NCBI RefSeq assembly: GCF_002795865.1
Contig: NZ_CP024920.1
Coordinates: 310,001 to 374,000, forward strand
From: Qipengyuania seohaensis
GTDB lineage: Bacteria > Pseudomonadota > Alphaproteobacteria > Sphingomonadales > Sphingomonadaceae
DNA length: 64,000 bases
Direction of reading: 5' to 3'
Shown here: one piece after another, positions 24,309 through 32,732 of the stretch
Numbering within the stretch: position 1 is the stretch's first letter
Layout: the number at the start of each line of letters is the position of its first letter
Notes under the pieces: generated by a model
Told to the model about the DNA's origin: nothing
The model's database searches: none
The model's input: only the letters and a program-made list of their open reading frames with translations
Translations under genes and position numbers: made by a program

Positions 24309-25250
24309 ATGTGGTCGCGCGCCTACGTGCTCCTTACCTTCACCGCTCTGTTCTGGGCTGGTAACGCAATCGTTGCGCGTGCGGCGCGCGAACTAGTCCC
24401 TCCCGTCGCCCTGGCGTTCTGGAGATGGACGATTGCCCTGGCTATCATTCTGCCATTCGCATGGGGCCATTTGCGGCGGGATGCTCCTGTCTTTCGGGCG
24501 AACTGGAAAATGCTGCTTGTGCTTGGCGCTCTCGGCATTGGTGCCTTCAACACGCTGCTTTACACCGGATTGCAGGAGACCACCGCGCTCAACGCCATGT
24601 TGCTGCAGTCGGGCCAGCCTGCCCTCATTCTGTTTCTTGGCGCGATCTTCATGGGGGACAGCACGGCGCTGCGCCAGATCGTCGGCGCCGCCATCGCGCT
24701 GGCCGGTGTGCTCTGGATCATCGCTCGCGGAAACCTTGGTATTCTGGGCACCCTGAATTTCAACGAAGGCGACCTCGTCATCGGTCTCGCACTGTGCCTG
24801 TGGGCGATCTACGCAGTAATGCTACGTCATCGCCCGGCAATCCATCCTCTTAGCCTTTTCGCAGTGACCTTGGTCGTCGGCATAGTCGGGATCGCGCCGT
24901 TCTATGCGCTGGAACTCAGTTCCGACCGATATATCGTTTTGCAGAAGGAAAGCCTGCTGGCGATCGGATATGTTTCGATTTTTCCGTCTATCCTTGCCTA
25001 CCTCTTCTTCAACAGGGGCGTGGAACTCATCGGGTCGGCAGGAACCGGCATGTATATGAACATAATGCCGATCATGGGCGCAGGTCTTGCAATCGTCTTC
25101 CTGGGCGAACATCTGCGAAGCTTCCATGCGATCGGAATGGCGCTGATTGTTGGCGGCATTCTTCTCGCTGGCAGGGGTAGCAAGCCGCTGGCGGGAGCTG
25201 TCGTTTCTTCGAAGACAGACAATATCGAACGACGAGATGAAAGTGAGTGA
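24309..25250 (+). CDS. EamA/DMT-family transporter
   Basis: The product is 313 residues with ten hydrophobic helices arranged as two EamA repeats. The first starts with TFTALFWAGNAIVARAA, and the second contains SILAYLFFNRGVELIGSAG and the end MALIVGGILLAGRG. DMT exporters of this type expel metabolites or amino acids; the substrate is unknown. The ATG at 24309 begins right at the first helix. An open frame extends upstream into the mreB-like gene but is not coding. It overlaps the start of hemD by 14 bases, so the two are translated together. Confidence 0.85.
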   Translation: MWSRAYVLLTFTALFWAGNAIVARAARELVPPVALAFWRWTIALAIILPFAWGHLRRDAPVFRANWKMLLVLGALGIGAFNTLLYTGLQETTALNAMLLQSGQPALILFLGAIFMGDSTALRQIVGAAIALAGVLWIIARGNLGILGTLNFNEGDLVIGLALCLWAIYAVMLRHRPAIHPLSLFAVTLVVGIVGIAPFYALELSSDRYIVLQKESLLAIGYVSIFPSILAYLFFNRGVELIGSAGTGMYMNIMPIMGAGLAIVFLGEHLRSFHAIGMALIVGGILLAGRGSKPLAGAVVSSKTDNIERRDESE

Positions 25251-25977
25251 TCGTTCCCCGACAAACACGAAGGATCCCGCGTTCCGGCCGAGGATTTGGG
25301 TCACCCGCACGTCGCCGGACAACGAAAAGACTGCGGGTGCCCTGCGGCAGTTAGGGTTCGATGCGCTGGCTTTGCCCGCTCTGCGCGCCGACGGTCTCCC
25401 AGCGAAAACATTGGACGAGCAGCCCGATGCGATCGTGTTCACATCGGTAAATGGTGTGCGCCATCATTCTATCTGCCCGGCACTTCTCGATATTCCGGTT
25501 TTCGCTGTTGGCAACAGAACAGCGCAGAGTGCCGCGCTGGCAGGATATACTAGAGTCGTTTCTGCGGATGGCGACGTCTCCGATTTGGAGCGGCTGATTG
25601 TTCAGTCTCTTCCCCCGGGTAGCCGACTTCTGCATCTTTCAGCACGACGACCGGCTGGGGACCTGACAGGTAATCTGGATCGAAGGGAGTATCGCGCCAT
25701 ACGGATGGCAGTCTACGAGACGCGTGAAAACACTGTTGCGGATCTCCTCGCATACCTCCCAGGTCTGGAGCGGATTAGCGGAATTATGATCCACTCGCCA
25801 CGCGCGGGTCGCGTCGTGAGGTGCTGCCTTGATCGGTTTCCAAGGCGGTTTGATGGCGTCGTCTATTGCATCTCCGATGCAGCTGCTGCTCACTTCCTGG
25901 GAATGGAAGGGATCGATATCCGCGTCGCAGCAAGGCCTGACGAAGCTGCAATGCTCAATCTGATTGGCAACACGTGA
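25237..25977 (+). CDS. hemD: Uroporphyrinogen-III synthase
   Basis: The product is 246 residues, normal for HemD, which closes hydroxymethylbilane to uroporphyrinogen III on the path to heme. The family pattern is visible in IWVTRTSPDNEKTAGALRQLGFDALALP at the start, FTSVNGVR in the middle and HSPRAGRVVRCCL plus YCISDAAAAHF in the second half. The sequence is divergent overall. It sits behind a DMT transporter inside element 2 rather than with hemC. It may be a second copy serving heme supply for the nearby globin and respiratory functions; this is inference. Confidence 0.8.
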   Translation: MKVSDRSPTNTKDPAFRPRIWVTRTSPDNEKTAGALRQLGFDALALPALRADGLPAKTLDEQPDAIVFTSVNGVRHHSICPALLDIPVFAVGNRTAQSAALAGYTRVVSADGDVSDLERLIVQSLPPGSRLLHLSARRPAGDLTGNLDRREYRAIRMAVYETRENTVADLLAYLPGLERISGIMIHSPRAGRVVRCCLDRFPRRFDGVVYCISDAAAAHFLGMEGIDIRVAARPDEAAMLNLIGNT

Positions 25978-26036
25978 TGGAACGGAGGAGCAGCCGCGTT
26001 CGTTCGCAGGATTGATAGACAGTCTTGGAGATCGAC

Positions 26037-26438
26037 ATGATCAAGTTCGCCCCCCTTCTAATCGGATCCTCCCTCGCCCTTTCCGCCTGCGACAGCCAAG
26101 AGGATCAGGTCGAAGACCGTATCGAGGAACAGGCCGAACAGAGCGCAAGAGAGTCTGGCGATACACCCGTGGCACTCGGCCTGACTGAGCGGCAATTGCT
26201 CGTTGCCGAAATCCTGGCCGCCGACGGAACCGAATTGGGTGACGTGGAAGCTGTAACGAAAGATGCCGAAGGCAATGCGACGGCACTCCTCATCGAAATC
26301 GAGGATAGCAATCCGGATCGATACGTCACAATACCGATCGACGGTCTGACCGCGAGGACCCGCGGCAATGACACCGATCTTTCATCGGGGATGACGATGG
26401 AAGATATCGACTCACTTCCGGATGCGCAGGTTCAGTGA
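26037..26438 (+). CDS. PRC-barrel-like lipoprotein
   Basis: The product is 133 residues. The signal peptide MIKFAPLLIGSSLALSAC ends in the lipobox LSAC, followed by an acidic linker DQVEDRIEEQAEQSARES. The C-terminal ~75 residues (LVAEILAADGTELGDVEAVTKDAEGNA) have the LGxV-type beginning of PRC-barrel domains. Such lipoproteins are common envelope-stress proteins in Sphingomonads. TTGGAGAT precedes the ATG at 26037. Its stop overlaps a possible GTG start of the next frame. Confidence 0.7.
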   Translation: MIKFAPLLIGSSLALSACDSQEDQVEDRIEEQAEQSARESGDTPVALGLTERQLLVAEILAADGTELGDVEAVTKDAEGNATALLIEIEDSNPDRYVTIPIDGLTARTRGNDTDLSSGMTMEDIDSLPDAQVQ

Positions 26439-26725
26439 CGATCGAGCGAAGCAAGCCGGCAAGTCAGCTCCCAACTGCTTCAACACCCGCCGAAGCCGAC
26501 TTCATCGAAGAAACAATGGCCCATATCTCCTGTCTCGGTAGTGCGGACAGATCGGTCGAAGTCATCCAGTATCGTCACATCGCCATTTCGCAATCCAAGC
26601 GTGGCGAGCGTCGCAGTCTGGGCGCCATCAGATGGAGGACTTCCGATGGTGACGCGATCCGACAGATAGACCGAAATCTTTACGAGGTTGTTTCGTCTGG
26701 AGAGCTGCTCGAACGACTAGCCTGA
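26435..26725 (+). CDS. Small hypothetical protein
   Basis: The product would be 96 residues from a GTG overlapping the previous stop (GTGA). The second half (VEVIQYRHIAISQSKRGERRSL, ending LYEVVSSGELLERLA) looks like a small soluble alpha/beta domain and does not resemble random frame. No domain is recognised. The last 46 bases overlap the end of the convergent DUF488 gene. Moderate confidence that it is real, based on coupling and composition. Confidence 0.5.
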   Translation: MTIERSKPASQLPTASTPAEADFIEETMAHISCLGSADRSVEVIQYRHIAISQSKRGERRSLGAIRWRTSDGDAIRQIDRNLYEVVSSGELLERLA

Positions 26726-27345
26726 TCCGCGCGAAGCGCACGAAGTTCATTTTCGCGGATCGCTAGTCTTTCGTATCGGCATAGCGGAATGGGCTCGATC
26801 AGCTCACTCATGTAACCCGAGCTTGGATAGACAACCTCATCAGATTGGCGAATGATGGCCCCCTCCGTCATCTCGGCCTCATCCCTGCGCTTCGGCGTCA
26901 TGAGATGGATAACTTCATGACCGCGAGCCATGAGATGATCGGCAATGATACGCCTATGGCATCGCCACCAGACGGCCTCGGAACACATCAGCGCCACCCG
27001 ACAGTCATCCGCTAAGTTAACGATGTTCTCGATCGCCGACTGGAATTCGCCGCTCAACGCATAGTCGGCGTAGTTATGGAAGCTCTGGACGCGCCAGTAT
27101 CCGTTCAGCGCCGGATTCACATCATCTTGCCGTTTCCTTCTGCCGCCAAGTTTATCGAAGTGCCTATAGGCGATGTCGTGCTCATCGAGCAGCGCGGGGA
27201 AGGAATCGATGTTGAATGCGGGATTGGAGCGGGAGCGGGGGAAAGCCCGGACATCGGCCAGCATGTCCACCCCTGCTCCTTTCAGCATGGCAATGACGGT
27301 TTCCGCGTCCCGGTTGGAATGGCCGATCGTAAGAAAAGTCGGCAT
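26680..27345 (-). CDS. DUF488 family protein
   Basis: The product is 221 residues. It has the two hallmark regions of DUF488: the N-terminal LTIGHSNRDAETVIAMLKGAGVDMLADVRAFPRSR and the central MCSEAVWWRCHRRIIADHL with a Cys and a Trp-x-Cys-His-Arg block. The conserved Cys/His/Arg set suggests an enzyme or metal-binding protein, but the activity is unknown. It starts one base inside the stop of the DUF2945 gene (TGATG), so the two are coupled. A serine-rich tail beyond residue ~205 is poorly conserved. Confidence 0.85.
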   Translation of the reverse strand: MPTFLTIGHSNRDAETVIAMLKGAGVDMLADVRAFPRSRSNPAFNIDSFPALLDEHDIAYRHFDKLGGRRKRQDDVNPALNGYWRVQSFHNYADYALSGEFQSAIENIVNLADDCRVALMCSEAVWWRCHRRIIADHLMARGHEVIHLMTPKRRDEAEMTEGAIIRQSDEVVYPSSGYMSELIEPIPLCRYERLAIRENELRALRADQASRSSSSPDETTS

Positions 27346-27557
27346 CAGCTTTTCAGCTTGGTCAACGCACTTTCTTTGTGCGCTGCGACATGATCGGTCT
27401 TGTCGCTTTCGATCTCATATTGCGGCTCATCTTTCGAGGCACGACGGGTGTAACCCTTGTAGTCAAAGTCCGACTGGTGAACCTTGGAGATGGTCCCGCT
27501 GACTCGTCCTGCCTCAGAATTCCAGCTGATATGATCTCCGACTGCATATTTTGCCAT
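27345..27557 (-). CDS. DUF2945 (hypervirulence-associated HVA1/TUDOR-like) protein
   Basis: The product is 70 residues from the ATG at 27557. KYAVGDHISWNSEAGRVSGTISKVH is the DUF2945 SH3-like barrel, followed by a C-terminal PQYEIESDKTDHVAAHK. The domain is a small cytoplasmic barrel of unproven function, found in many soil and marine bacteria. The frame is open further upstream, but the domain begins at residue 2 of this start. It is coupled to DUF488. Confidence 0.85.
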   Translation of the reverse strand: MAKYAVGDHISWNSEAGRVSGTISKVHQSDFDYKGYTRRASKDEPQYEIESDKTDHVAAHKESALTKLKS

Positions 27558-27744
27558 GATCCGCTCCTGCGTTTGGGTGACGTCCTTCTTCCTATCAAAC
27601 GGGACATAGACAGGAACGTTTCGCAGGCGACTGAAATGGCTCGCTGGCTGGCAGGATCTGGCGACGGGGTATGCGCCCGAAACGAAGGAATCCTCGCTCC
27701 GGACCCTTCCACATATCAACTACCCAGATAACCTATACCGGCAA

Positions 27745-28017
27745 TTATGGCGCACATCGCCGACCAAACAGCAGCACGAAGCCGATAGCGGGCATCGCGA
27801 ACCGATCGAGTTCGTTGCGCCTCAACAAAGCATATTGCTGCGACAGCTTGTCATCCATCGAGATCGATCCGACATCGAGCGCCCTCGCTTCACTGCGGAA
27901 CCATCTCAGCAGATCATCGCGCTGATCGCTCGGTAGCCCGGGGTATCGGGCTAATAGAGCCTTGGCGCATGCACGCCGGTCGTCGCCGGTCAAACCGCGT
28001 TCCAATTCGATGTTCAT
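27745..28017 (-). CDS. Small hypothetical protein
   Basis: The product is 90 residues, rich in Arg, Leu and Asp, predicted mostly alpha-helical, with YPGLPSDQRDDLLRWFRSEARALD as an amphipathic middle. There is a short hydrophobic segment MPAIGFVLLFGRR at the very end. No family is recognised. It is isolated between the DUF2945 gene and a secreted hypothetical protein, all on the minus strand. Confidence 0.45.
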   Translation of the reverse strand: MNIELERGLTGDDRRACAKALLARYPGLPSDQRDDLLRWFRSEARALDVGSISMDDKLSQQYALLRRNELDRFAMPAIGFVLLFGRRCAP

Positions 28018-28070
28018 GGAATTTCCTGACAGTTGGTTGCGGACTGAAGTCCGCCAAGAAATTCAGCGTG

Positions 28071-28415
28071 TCAGGAGAATGGAGGACCAGTCGCTGGTGG
28101 CAGAGGCCAATTCGCAGCTGCATTGCAGATCCGGTGTTCTGATCGCCCAACCTCAGCGTCCCGTTCCGCAACGTGGGCACGACGAGCCGTGGCTGGCAAT
28201 GCGAATGGTCCGCCGGGTCCGTCAGCCGAAGCGCCCGGCTCGGAATCTTCCGAGATTTCGGCACCAGGCTTCTGAGCAGTGTCGTAAGAACTGGTAGCCT
28301 GGGATATGGTCCATGCGGTTAGATCCGGCACTGTCCCGTCCCGGCTAGCTGCGCCTCCCAACGCAAGCAGAAGGGCTGCCAAGACAGCCGTCAGGATGTG
28401 GAGCACCTCTTTCAC
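28071..28415 (-). CDS. Hypothetical exported protein preceding nothing known; coupled to the glutamate-synthase-like gene
   Basis: The product is 114 residues with an N-terminal hydrophobic segment ILTAVLAALLLALGGAAS that could be a signal peptide or anchor. A low-complexity Ala/Gly/Pro-rich tail follows without recognisable domain. Its ATG overlaps the stop of the FMN glutamate-synthase-like gene (ATGA), the main argument that it is translated. Such periplasmic histidine/cysteine tails are sometimes seen in copper or redox loci, but nothing specific can be claimed here. Confidence 0.45.
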   Translation of the reverse strand: MKEVLHILTAVLAALLLALGGAASRDGTVPDLTAWTISQATSSYDTAQKPGAEISEDSEPGASADGPGGPFALPATARRAHVAERDAEVGRSEHRICNAAANWPLPPATGPPFS

Positions 28416-30010
28416 GCTGCAAGCTCGAACCGATCGGACCGTGCGAGCTTCCAGGCGGCGCTGTAAAAATCCCGGTCGTGCGATCCTGACAGCAACTCAC
28501 CATTTTCGAGGAAAATGTGCAGCTGCGAGAAAAGCCGTATTTCGGTCAACGAAACCCGTCGCACGAGATGGTGCGGTCCCAATTCGGATGGGTGCGAAAG
28601 ACCTGCGGCAGCGGTCATTTCCGCAAGCGCCCGCAACGTATTGCCATGGAAGCGGCGAACCCGCTCCGCCTTGTCAGGCACGACCAATGCCCGCTGGCGC
28701 AACGGATCCTGCGTGGCAACGCCCACAGGGCAGCGGTTGGTATGGCACGAAAGAGACTGGATGCACCCAAGTGCGAACATGAAGCCGCGCCCGGCATTGG
28801 TCCAGTCTGCGCCTAGACCGAGGACTGCGGCGATGTCGAATGCACTTACGATCTTTCCGGCCGCGCCGATCTTGATCCGGTCTCGAACGCCCGCACCTAC
28901 GAGCGTGTTGTGAACGAACAGGAGGCTTTCCCGCATCGGCATGCCGAGGTTGTCGGCGAACTCGACCGGAGCCGCCCCGGTTCCGCCTTCCGCGCCATCG
29001 ACGACGATGAAGTCTGGGAATATCCCGGTTTCGCGCATTGCCTTGACCATCCCCATGAATTCCCAAGGATGCCCGACGCAAAGCTTGAAACCTACCGGCT
29101 TGCCTTTTGCGAGTGTCCGAAGCTGCGCAAGAAAATGCATCATCTCGATGGGCGATGAGAATGCCGAATGTTCGGCGGGAGATATGCAATCGACCCCAAC
29201 GGGAATACCGCGCGTGGCGGCGATTTCTGGGCTAACCTTCTCACCAGGAAGAATGCCACCGTGGCCGGGCTTGGCACCCTGGCTCAACTTCAATTCGATC
29301 ATCTTGACCTGAGGGTCGGCAGCGTTGTCTGCAAAACGGATTGGGTCAAAGTTACCTTGCTCGGTCCGACAACCGAAATAGCCGCTGCCAATTTCCCAGA
29401 TGAGATCGCCCCCATTCTCGCGGTGGTAGGGACTGATCCCGCCTTCGCCGGTGTCGTGGGCAAAATTCCCTAATTTGGCGCCTTTGTTGAGTGCCCGAAT
29501 GGCGTTGGCGCTCAGCGAACCGAAACTCATTGCAGAGATGTTAAAGATCGACGCCATGTAGGGATCGCGCGCGTCGCTTCCCCCGATCGGAACTCTAAAG
29601 CTGTCGGGATCAGCCAAGGCCTTTGGCTTGGTGGAATGCGAAATGAATTCGTAGCCGTTCTTGTAGACGTCAGCCAAGGTTCCAAATGGACGGTCGCTAA
29701 CCTCGTCCTTCGCGCGGGCGTAGACTAGGGAGCGTTGCGCTCTTGAAAAGGGCGTTTGATCGTCGTCGCCTTCGATCAGATACTGTCGAATTTCCGGCCT
29801 GATTTTTTCGAAGGCCCACCGCAGGCGACCGATGATGGGATAGTTGCGGCGCACAGCATGTTTTGTTTGCGTAAGGTCGATGACACCCAAAACGCAAAAT
29901 AGGGCAAGAAGCAGAAAGACTGGCAATGCCCACGCATCGTCAAGCCTCATGAGAGCAAAGATCGAGCCCGCCAGGCTGATGCCGAGCACGGTAAAACGGG
30001 AAAAGAACAC
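28412..30010 (-). CDS. FMN-binding glutamate-synthase-related protein
   Basis: The product is 532 residues. Two N-terminal membrane helices (about 1-45, with ALPVFLLLALFCVLG) precede a catalytic TIM barrel like the FMN domain of glutamate synthase. Visible parts are FNISAMSFGSLSANAIRAL, the substrate region KLSQGAKPGHGG, FIVVDGAEGGTGAAP with FMN-binding glycines, and the iron-sulphur segment CIQSLSCHTNRCPVGV (three Cys as in the 3Fe-4S site). The glutaminase domain is absent, so this is the stand-alone type whose reaction is not settled. The start is a GTG. Confidence 0.85.
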   Translation of the reverse strand: MFFSRFTVLGISLAGSIFALMRLDDAWALPVFLLLALFCVLGVIDLTQTKHAVRRNYPIIGRLRWAFEKIRPEIRQYLIEGDDDQTPFSRAQRSLVYARAKDEVSDRPFGTLADVYKNGYEFISHSTKPKALADPDSFRVPIGGSDARDPYMASIFNISAMSFGSLSANAIRALNKGAKLGNFAHDTGEGGISPYHRENGGDLIWEIGSGYFGCRTEQGNFDPIRFADNAADPQVKMIELKLSQGAKPGHGGILPGEKVSPEIAATRGIPVGVDCISPAEHSAFSSPIEMMHFLAQLRTLAKGKPVGFKLCVGHPWEFMGMVKAMRETGIFPDFIVVDGAEGGTGAAPVEFADNLGMPMRESLLFVHNTLVGAGVRDRIKIGAAGKIVSAFDIAAVLGLGADWTNAGRGFMFALGCIQSLSCHTNRCPVGVATQDPLRQRALVVPDKAERVRRFHGNTLRALAEMTAAAGLSHPSELGPHHLVRRVSLTEIRLFSQLHIFLENGELLSGSHDRDFYSAAWKLARSDRFELAA

Positions 30011-30111
30011 AAATGGCTCCGGTCTCGCAACTAAAGCGAGAATGCCCTACGCATGTTCATGCATCGGGCTGGAAAATTGTCGATGCAACGAGCAGCATCA
30101 CGGCGCATACC

Positions 30112-30136
30112 CCTAGAGCGCCATACGCGCTCTAGG
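30112..30136. repeat. 9-bp perfect inverted repeat
   Basis: CCTAGAGCG-CCATACG-CGCTCTAGG lies 100 bp upstream of the glutamate-synthase-like gene start. It could be an operator or part of a terminator; no T tract follows on either strand. Confidence 0.4.
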
Positions 30137-30491
30137 CATGCAGGCGTGCGGTGCTGCTGGCGGCCGGAACCATCACCCCGAGACCATGATCGACTTGAGC
30201 CATGAGTGTGTAATGCGACTTTGATATGACCAATTCAAGGGGCGAGCAGTGGAACTCATCGAAACTCGAAAATAAACTTCGCTGTCGTGTTTCCAGTATC
30301 TTGTAGATCAGCATTCCTCGATGCCTTCGTCGACATTCGGGGGCTTTGTCACCAAGATCCAAGCCGCAGCCCACACGGTCTCGAACAGCCACCCTGCCTA
30401 ACATCAGTGGCAAGTGAACACCCAAGGCCAAGCGTGAGATCCCGATAGATGAGTTCGCAGAATGTTGGAATTGTCAGAACGCGGCGAGCAC
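30137..30491. other. Stretch without a supportable gene
   Basis: About 355 bp between the hairpin and the HPP gene. A 99-codon minus-strand frame (30431-30132) covers it, but I find no domain, signal or start context, so I do not call it. The stretch probably contains degraded DNA. Confidence 0.35.
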
Positions 30492-31223
30492 TTACGTCTT
30501 TGCAGCGGATGTTGCGTAATCAGTTTTTTGATCCCCGGCTTTGCGACGTCTTGCTGCGTGATAATCTACGCGGCGAACGATCAGTTCTAGATCTTCTGCT
30601 CCTATGTCGAACGTCTCCCCCAAATCGGCCAACGCCGCCGCTATGTCTTGGGAGTGCGGAGGCGCCAGGTCGCGCTCGAGCAGGAAATGTCCAGCAACCG
30701 GTTGTGGCTTATGGGGATAACTGTGCCCTGACCCCCGGTGAAAAACGATACCGACTATGACAAGGCAGACTGCATTTAGAGCGACTGGCAGAAATGCAAA
30801 CTCAAATCCTGCTGCCGCAACCTGTTGTCCTCCAATAACAGCTGTCAATGCGGCTGCCCCTCCCGGCGGATGCAAGCTACGAGTCAGCGACATACCGAGA
30901 ATCGCGAAACCGACCGCCAGTCCCGCTGCGACATGCGGGATCGCTATGACTTGAGCACAAGCCACGCCGATCAAGGCTGAAAGCGTATTTCCTCCGATAA
31001 CCGGCCAAGGTTGCGCGAGTGGACTAGCTGGCACCGCAAACACCAATACTGCCGATGCGCCCATAGGCGCCACCAAGAAAAGCAGGGCGAGGCTGTCAGG
31101 CAAAAAGCTCCAAGAAATCAGGCTGGTTAGGGCAATCCCTGCAATACCTCCAACGCATGCGATAAGACGATCGCGCAGGGTGGCTCCTGCAAGGATGGGA
31201 GTAAAGAAACGGCTGCAAAACAT
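30492..31223 (-). CDS. HPP family membrane protein
   Basis: The product is 243 residues from the ATG at 31223. The family signature SRSLHPPGGAAALTAVIGG lies in the middle, with membrane helices on both sides (for example GIAGIALTSLISWSFL, LFLVAPMGASAVLVFAV and NAVCLVIVGIVF). A C-terminal soluble part of ~75 residues ends in a basic tail; the CBS pair seen in longer members is not present. HPP proteins have been linked to nitrite transport in chloroplasts and cyanobacteria. A nitrite role would suit the nearby NO-related genes but is not shown by the sequence. Confidence 0.85.
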   Translation of the reverse strand: MFCSRFFTPILAGATLRDRLIACVGGIAGIALTSLISWSFLPDSLALLFLVAPMGASAVLVFAVPASPLAQPWPVIGGNTLSALIGVACAQVIAIPHVAAGLAVGFAILGMSLTRSLHPPGGAAALTAVIGGQQVAAAGFEFAFLPVALNAVCLVIVGIVFHRGSGHSYPHKPQPVAGHFLLERDLAPPHSQDIAAALADLGETFDIGAEDLELIVRRVDYHAARRRKAGDQKTDYATSAAKT

Positions 31224-31318
31224 GGTGTAACCCGGCTCACTGAACGGTGCCAATGAACCTCAGATGTGACAAGTTCGACAAAGAAGGAATTGTCCAGCCC
31301 AAAGCGCGAGCTAGCCAA

Positions 31319-31656
31319 ATGTCATCGAGAGCTTGCGCAAGGTTTTCATGGAGCACCATATCCCGCGCGGACTGATGGAATACCGCGGGGAGAAGGTGGA
31401 CTTCGCTTCCGTCAAAGGGATGCGAGTTCTGACCGCGGAGGGCGCAAATGGCCACCTTTGCCCGCCTGGCCAGACAGAAGCGGCACACGGTATTTTCGGC
31501 GATACGCACAACCACATCCAGGAACGAGTTGGGCACTACGGTGTCTTCTCCGGATCGAAGTTCGCCGCTGAAATCTTCCCGGAAATTCGAACCCATATTG
31601 AAGGCTTAGTGTCGTCTATGGGGCCGACAGCTGTCTGTCCGCATTGGGGTTCATGA
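31319..31656 (+). pseudogene. C-terminal remnant of an intracellular polyhydroxyalkanoate depolymerase
   Basis: LRKVFMEHHIPRGLMEYRG, then VLTAEGANGHLCPPGQTEAAH and VGHYGVFSGSKFAAEIFPEI, match the last ~110 residues of PhaZ-type depolymerases (histidine of the catalytic triad in VGHYGVF). A stop codon just before 31319 cuts off the rest, and no upstream part is found in any frame, so the gene is 5'-truncated. The remaining DNA between 31254 and 31787 shows no other gene. It looks like scar DNA between the HPP gene and the end of the metal-efflux operon. Confidence 0.75.
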
Positions 31657-31787
31657 ATGCAGATTGCTGACACGGAATGCCTAGCATTGCGCGATGCCAA
31701 ACGCCTGGTCTCTAGCTCTCGCCGGCAGCTTTTCGTTTTTACGCGGAACGTCCCGCCCCAAAAGACTCGAGCTCCCCGTCGCCGTCC

Positions 31788-32732
31788 TCAGAACCTCCCA
31801 GAATGCCCGGCTTGGGCTATCAGTCCCTCATCGCAGTCTATCGCGAGGCAAGCTTCCAGCGTCGTGTGTTCGATATCGAACCGGGAGGAGACGCGCTGCC
31901 GCACGGTTCGCTTCAGCTCTTCGAACCTCTTGAGTGACGGGCGGGATGGCACGATGTGGACCTCGAGGGCGCGGCGGTGCTCCCCCAGGTTCCAGACGTG
32001 CAGATGGTGGATGCTTGCAACGCCATCGATCGCCTCGAGTTCGTCCATGATTTCTTGTAGTTCGACGTCATCGGGCACTGCACCCATAAGCAGGCGGACG
32101 GTGCGCGGCATCAACGAAATCCCCTGCCAGATCACATAGGCGGCGATGATGACGGTGATGACCAGATCGGCCACGTAGAGATCGTATAGCAGGATCAGGA
32201 CCCCGGCGACGATCACCCCGACAGAGGCCATGGCATCGGACACATTGTGCAGGAACGCCGCCTTCATGTTGATGCTGTCCTTGGCGCCGCGGTGGGTGAT
32301 GAAAGCGGTCACCAGATCGATCACCAATGCCACGCCCGCAACGCCGATCACCGTCCATCCTTCGATCGGTTGCGGATCGGCGAAGCGGTTGATGGCTTCC
32401 ACGAGCAGATAGAAGCCGATGATAAGCAGCGTCGTCAGATTGATGAGCGCAGCGACGACCTCGCCCTGCGCATAGCCGAACGTCATCCGTCTGTCGGCGG
32501 GACGCCTGCCGATCCTACGGGCGAACCACGCGAGGCCGAGCGAGGCGGCGTCACTGAAGTTGTGAAGGGCGTCGGCAATGAGAGCCAGCGAACCCGAGAC
32601 TATCCCGCCAACGATCTGAGCGAGCGTGAGCAGGACGTTGATCACGACCGCGAAGATCAGCTGGCGATCGCTCAGATTCTCCTCGCCGTGACTGTGGCCG
32701 CCATGCCCACCATGTGTGTGTTGATTGCTCAT
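31788..32732 (-). CDS. CDF cation efflux protein (CzcD/ZitB type)
   Basis: The product is 314 residues. A His-rich N-terminus HTHGGHGGHSHGEE precedes six membrane helices. Zinc-site residues are visible as ALIADALHNFSDAASLG in helix 2 (D and HxxxD) and AAFLHNVSDAMASVG in helix 5. The cytoplasmic C-terminal ferredoxin-like domain contains SIHHLHVWNLGEHRRALEVH. It exports Zn2+, Cd2+ or Co2+ in exchange for protons. It is the last gene of the minus-strand metal operon; its start overlaps the preceding stop (ATGA). Confidence 0.92.
   Translation of the reverse strand: MSNQHTHGGHGGHSHGEENLSDRQLIFAVVINVLLTLAQIVGGIVSGSLALIADALHNFSDAASLGLAWFARRIGRRPADRRMTFGYAQGEVVAALINLTTLLIIGFYLLVEAINRFADPQPIEGWTVIGVAGVALVIDLVTAFITHRGAKDSINMKAAFLHNVSDAMASVGVIVAGVLILLYDLYVADLVITVIIAAYVIWQGISLMPRTVRLLMGAVPDDVELQEIMDELEAIDGVASIHHLHVWNLGEHRRALEVHIVPSRPSLKRFEELKRTVRQRVSSRFDIEHTTLEACLAIDCDEGLIAQAGHSGRF

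Noticed and set aside
30132-30431. 99-codon minus-strand frame
   Set aside because: No recognisable domain, start site or coupling; ends within the hairpin region.
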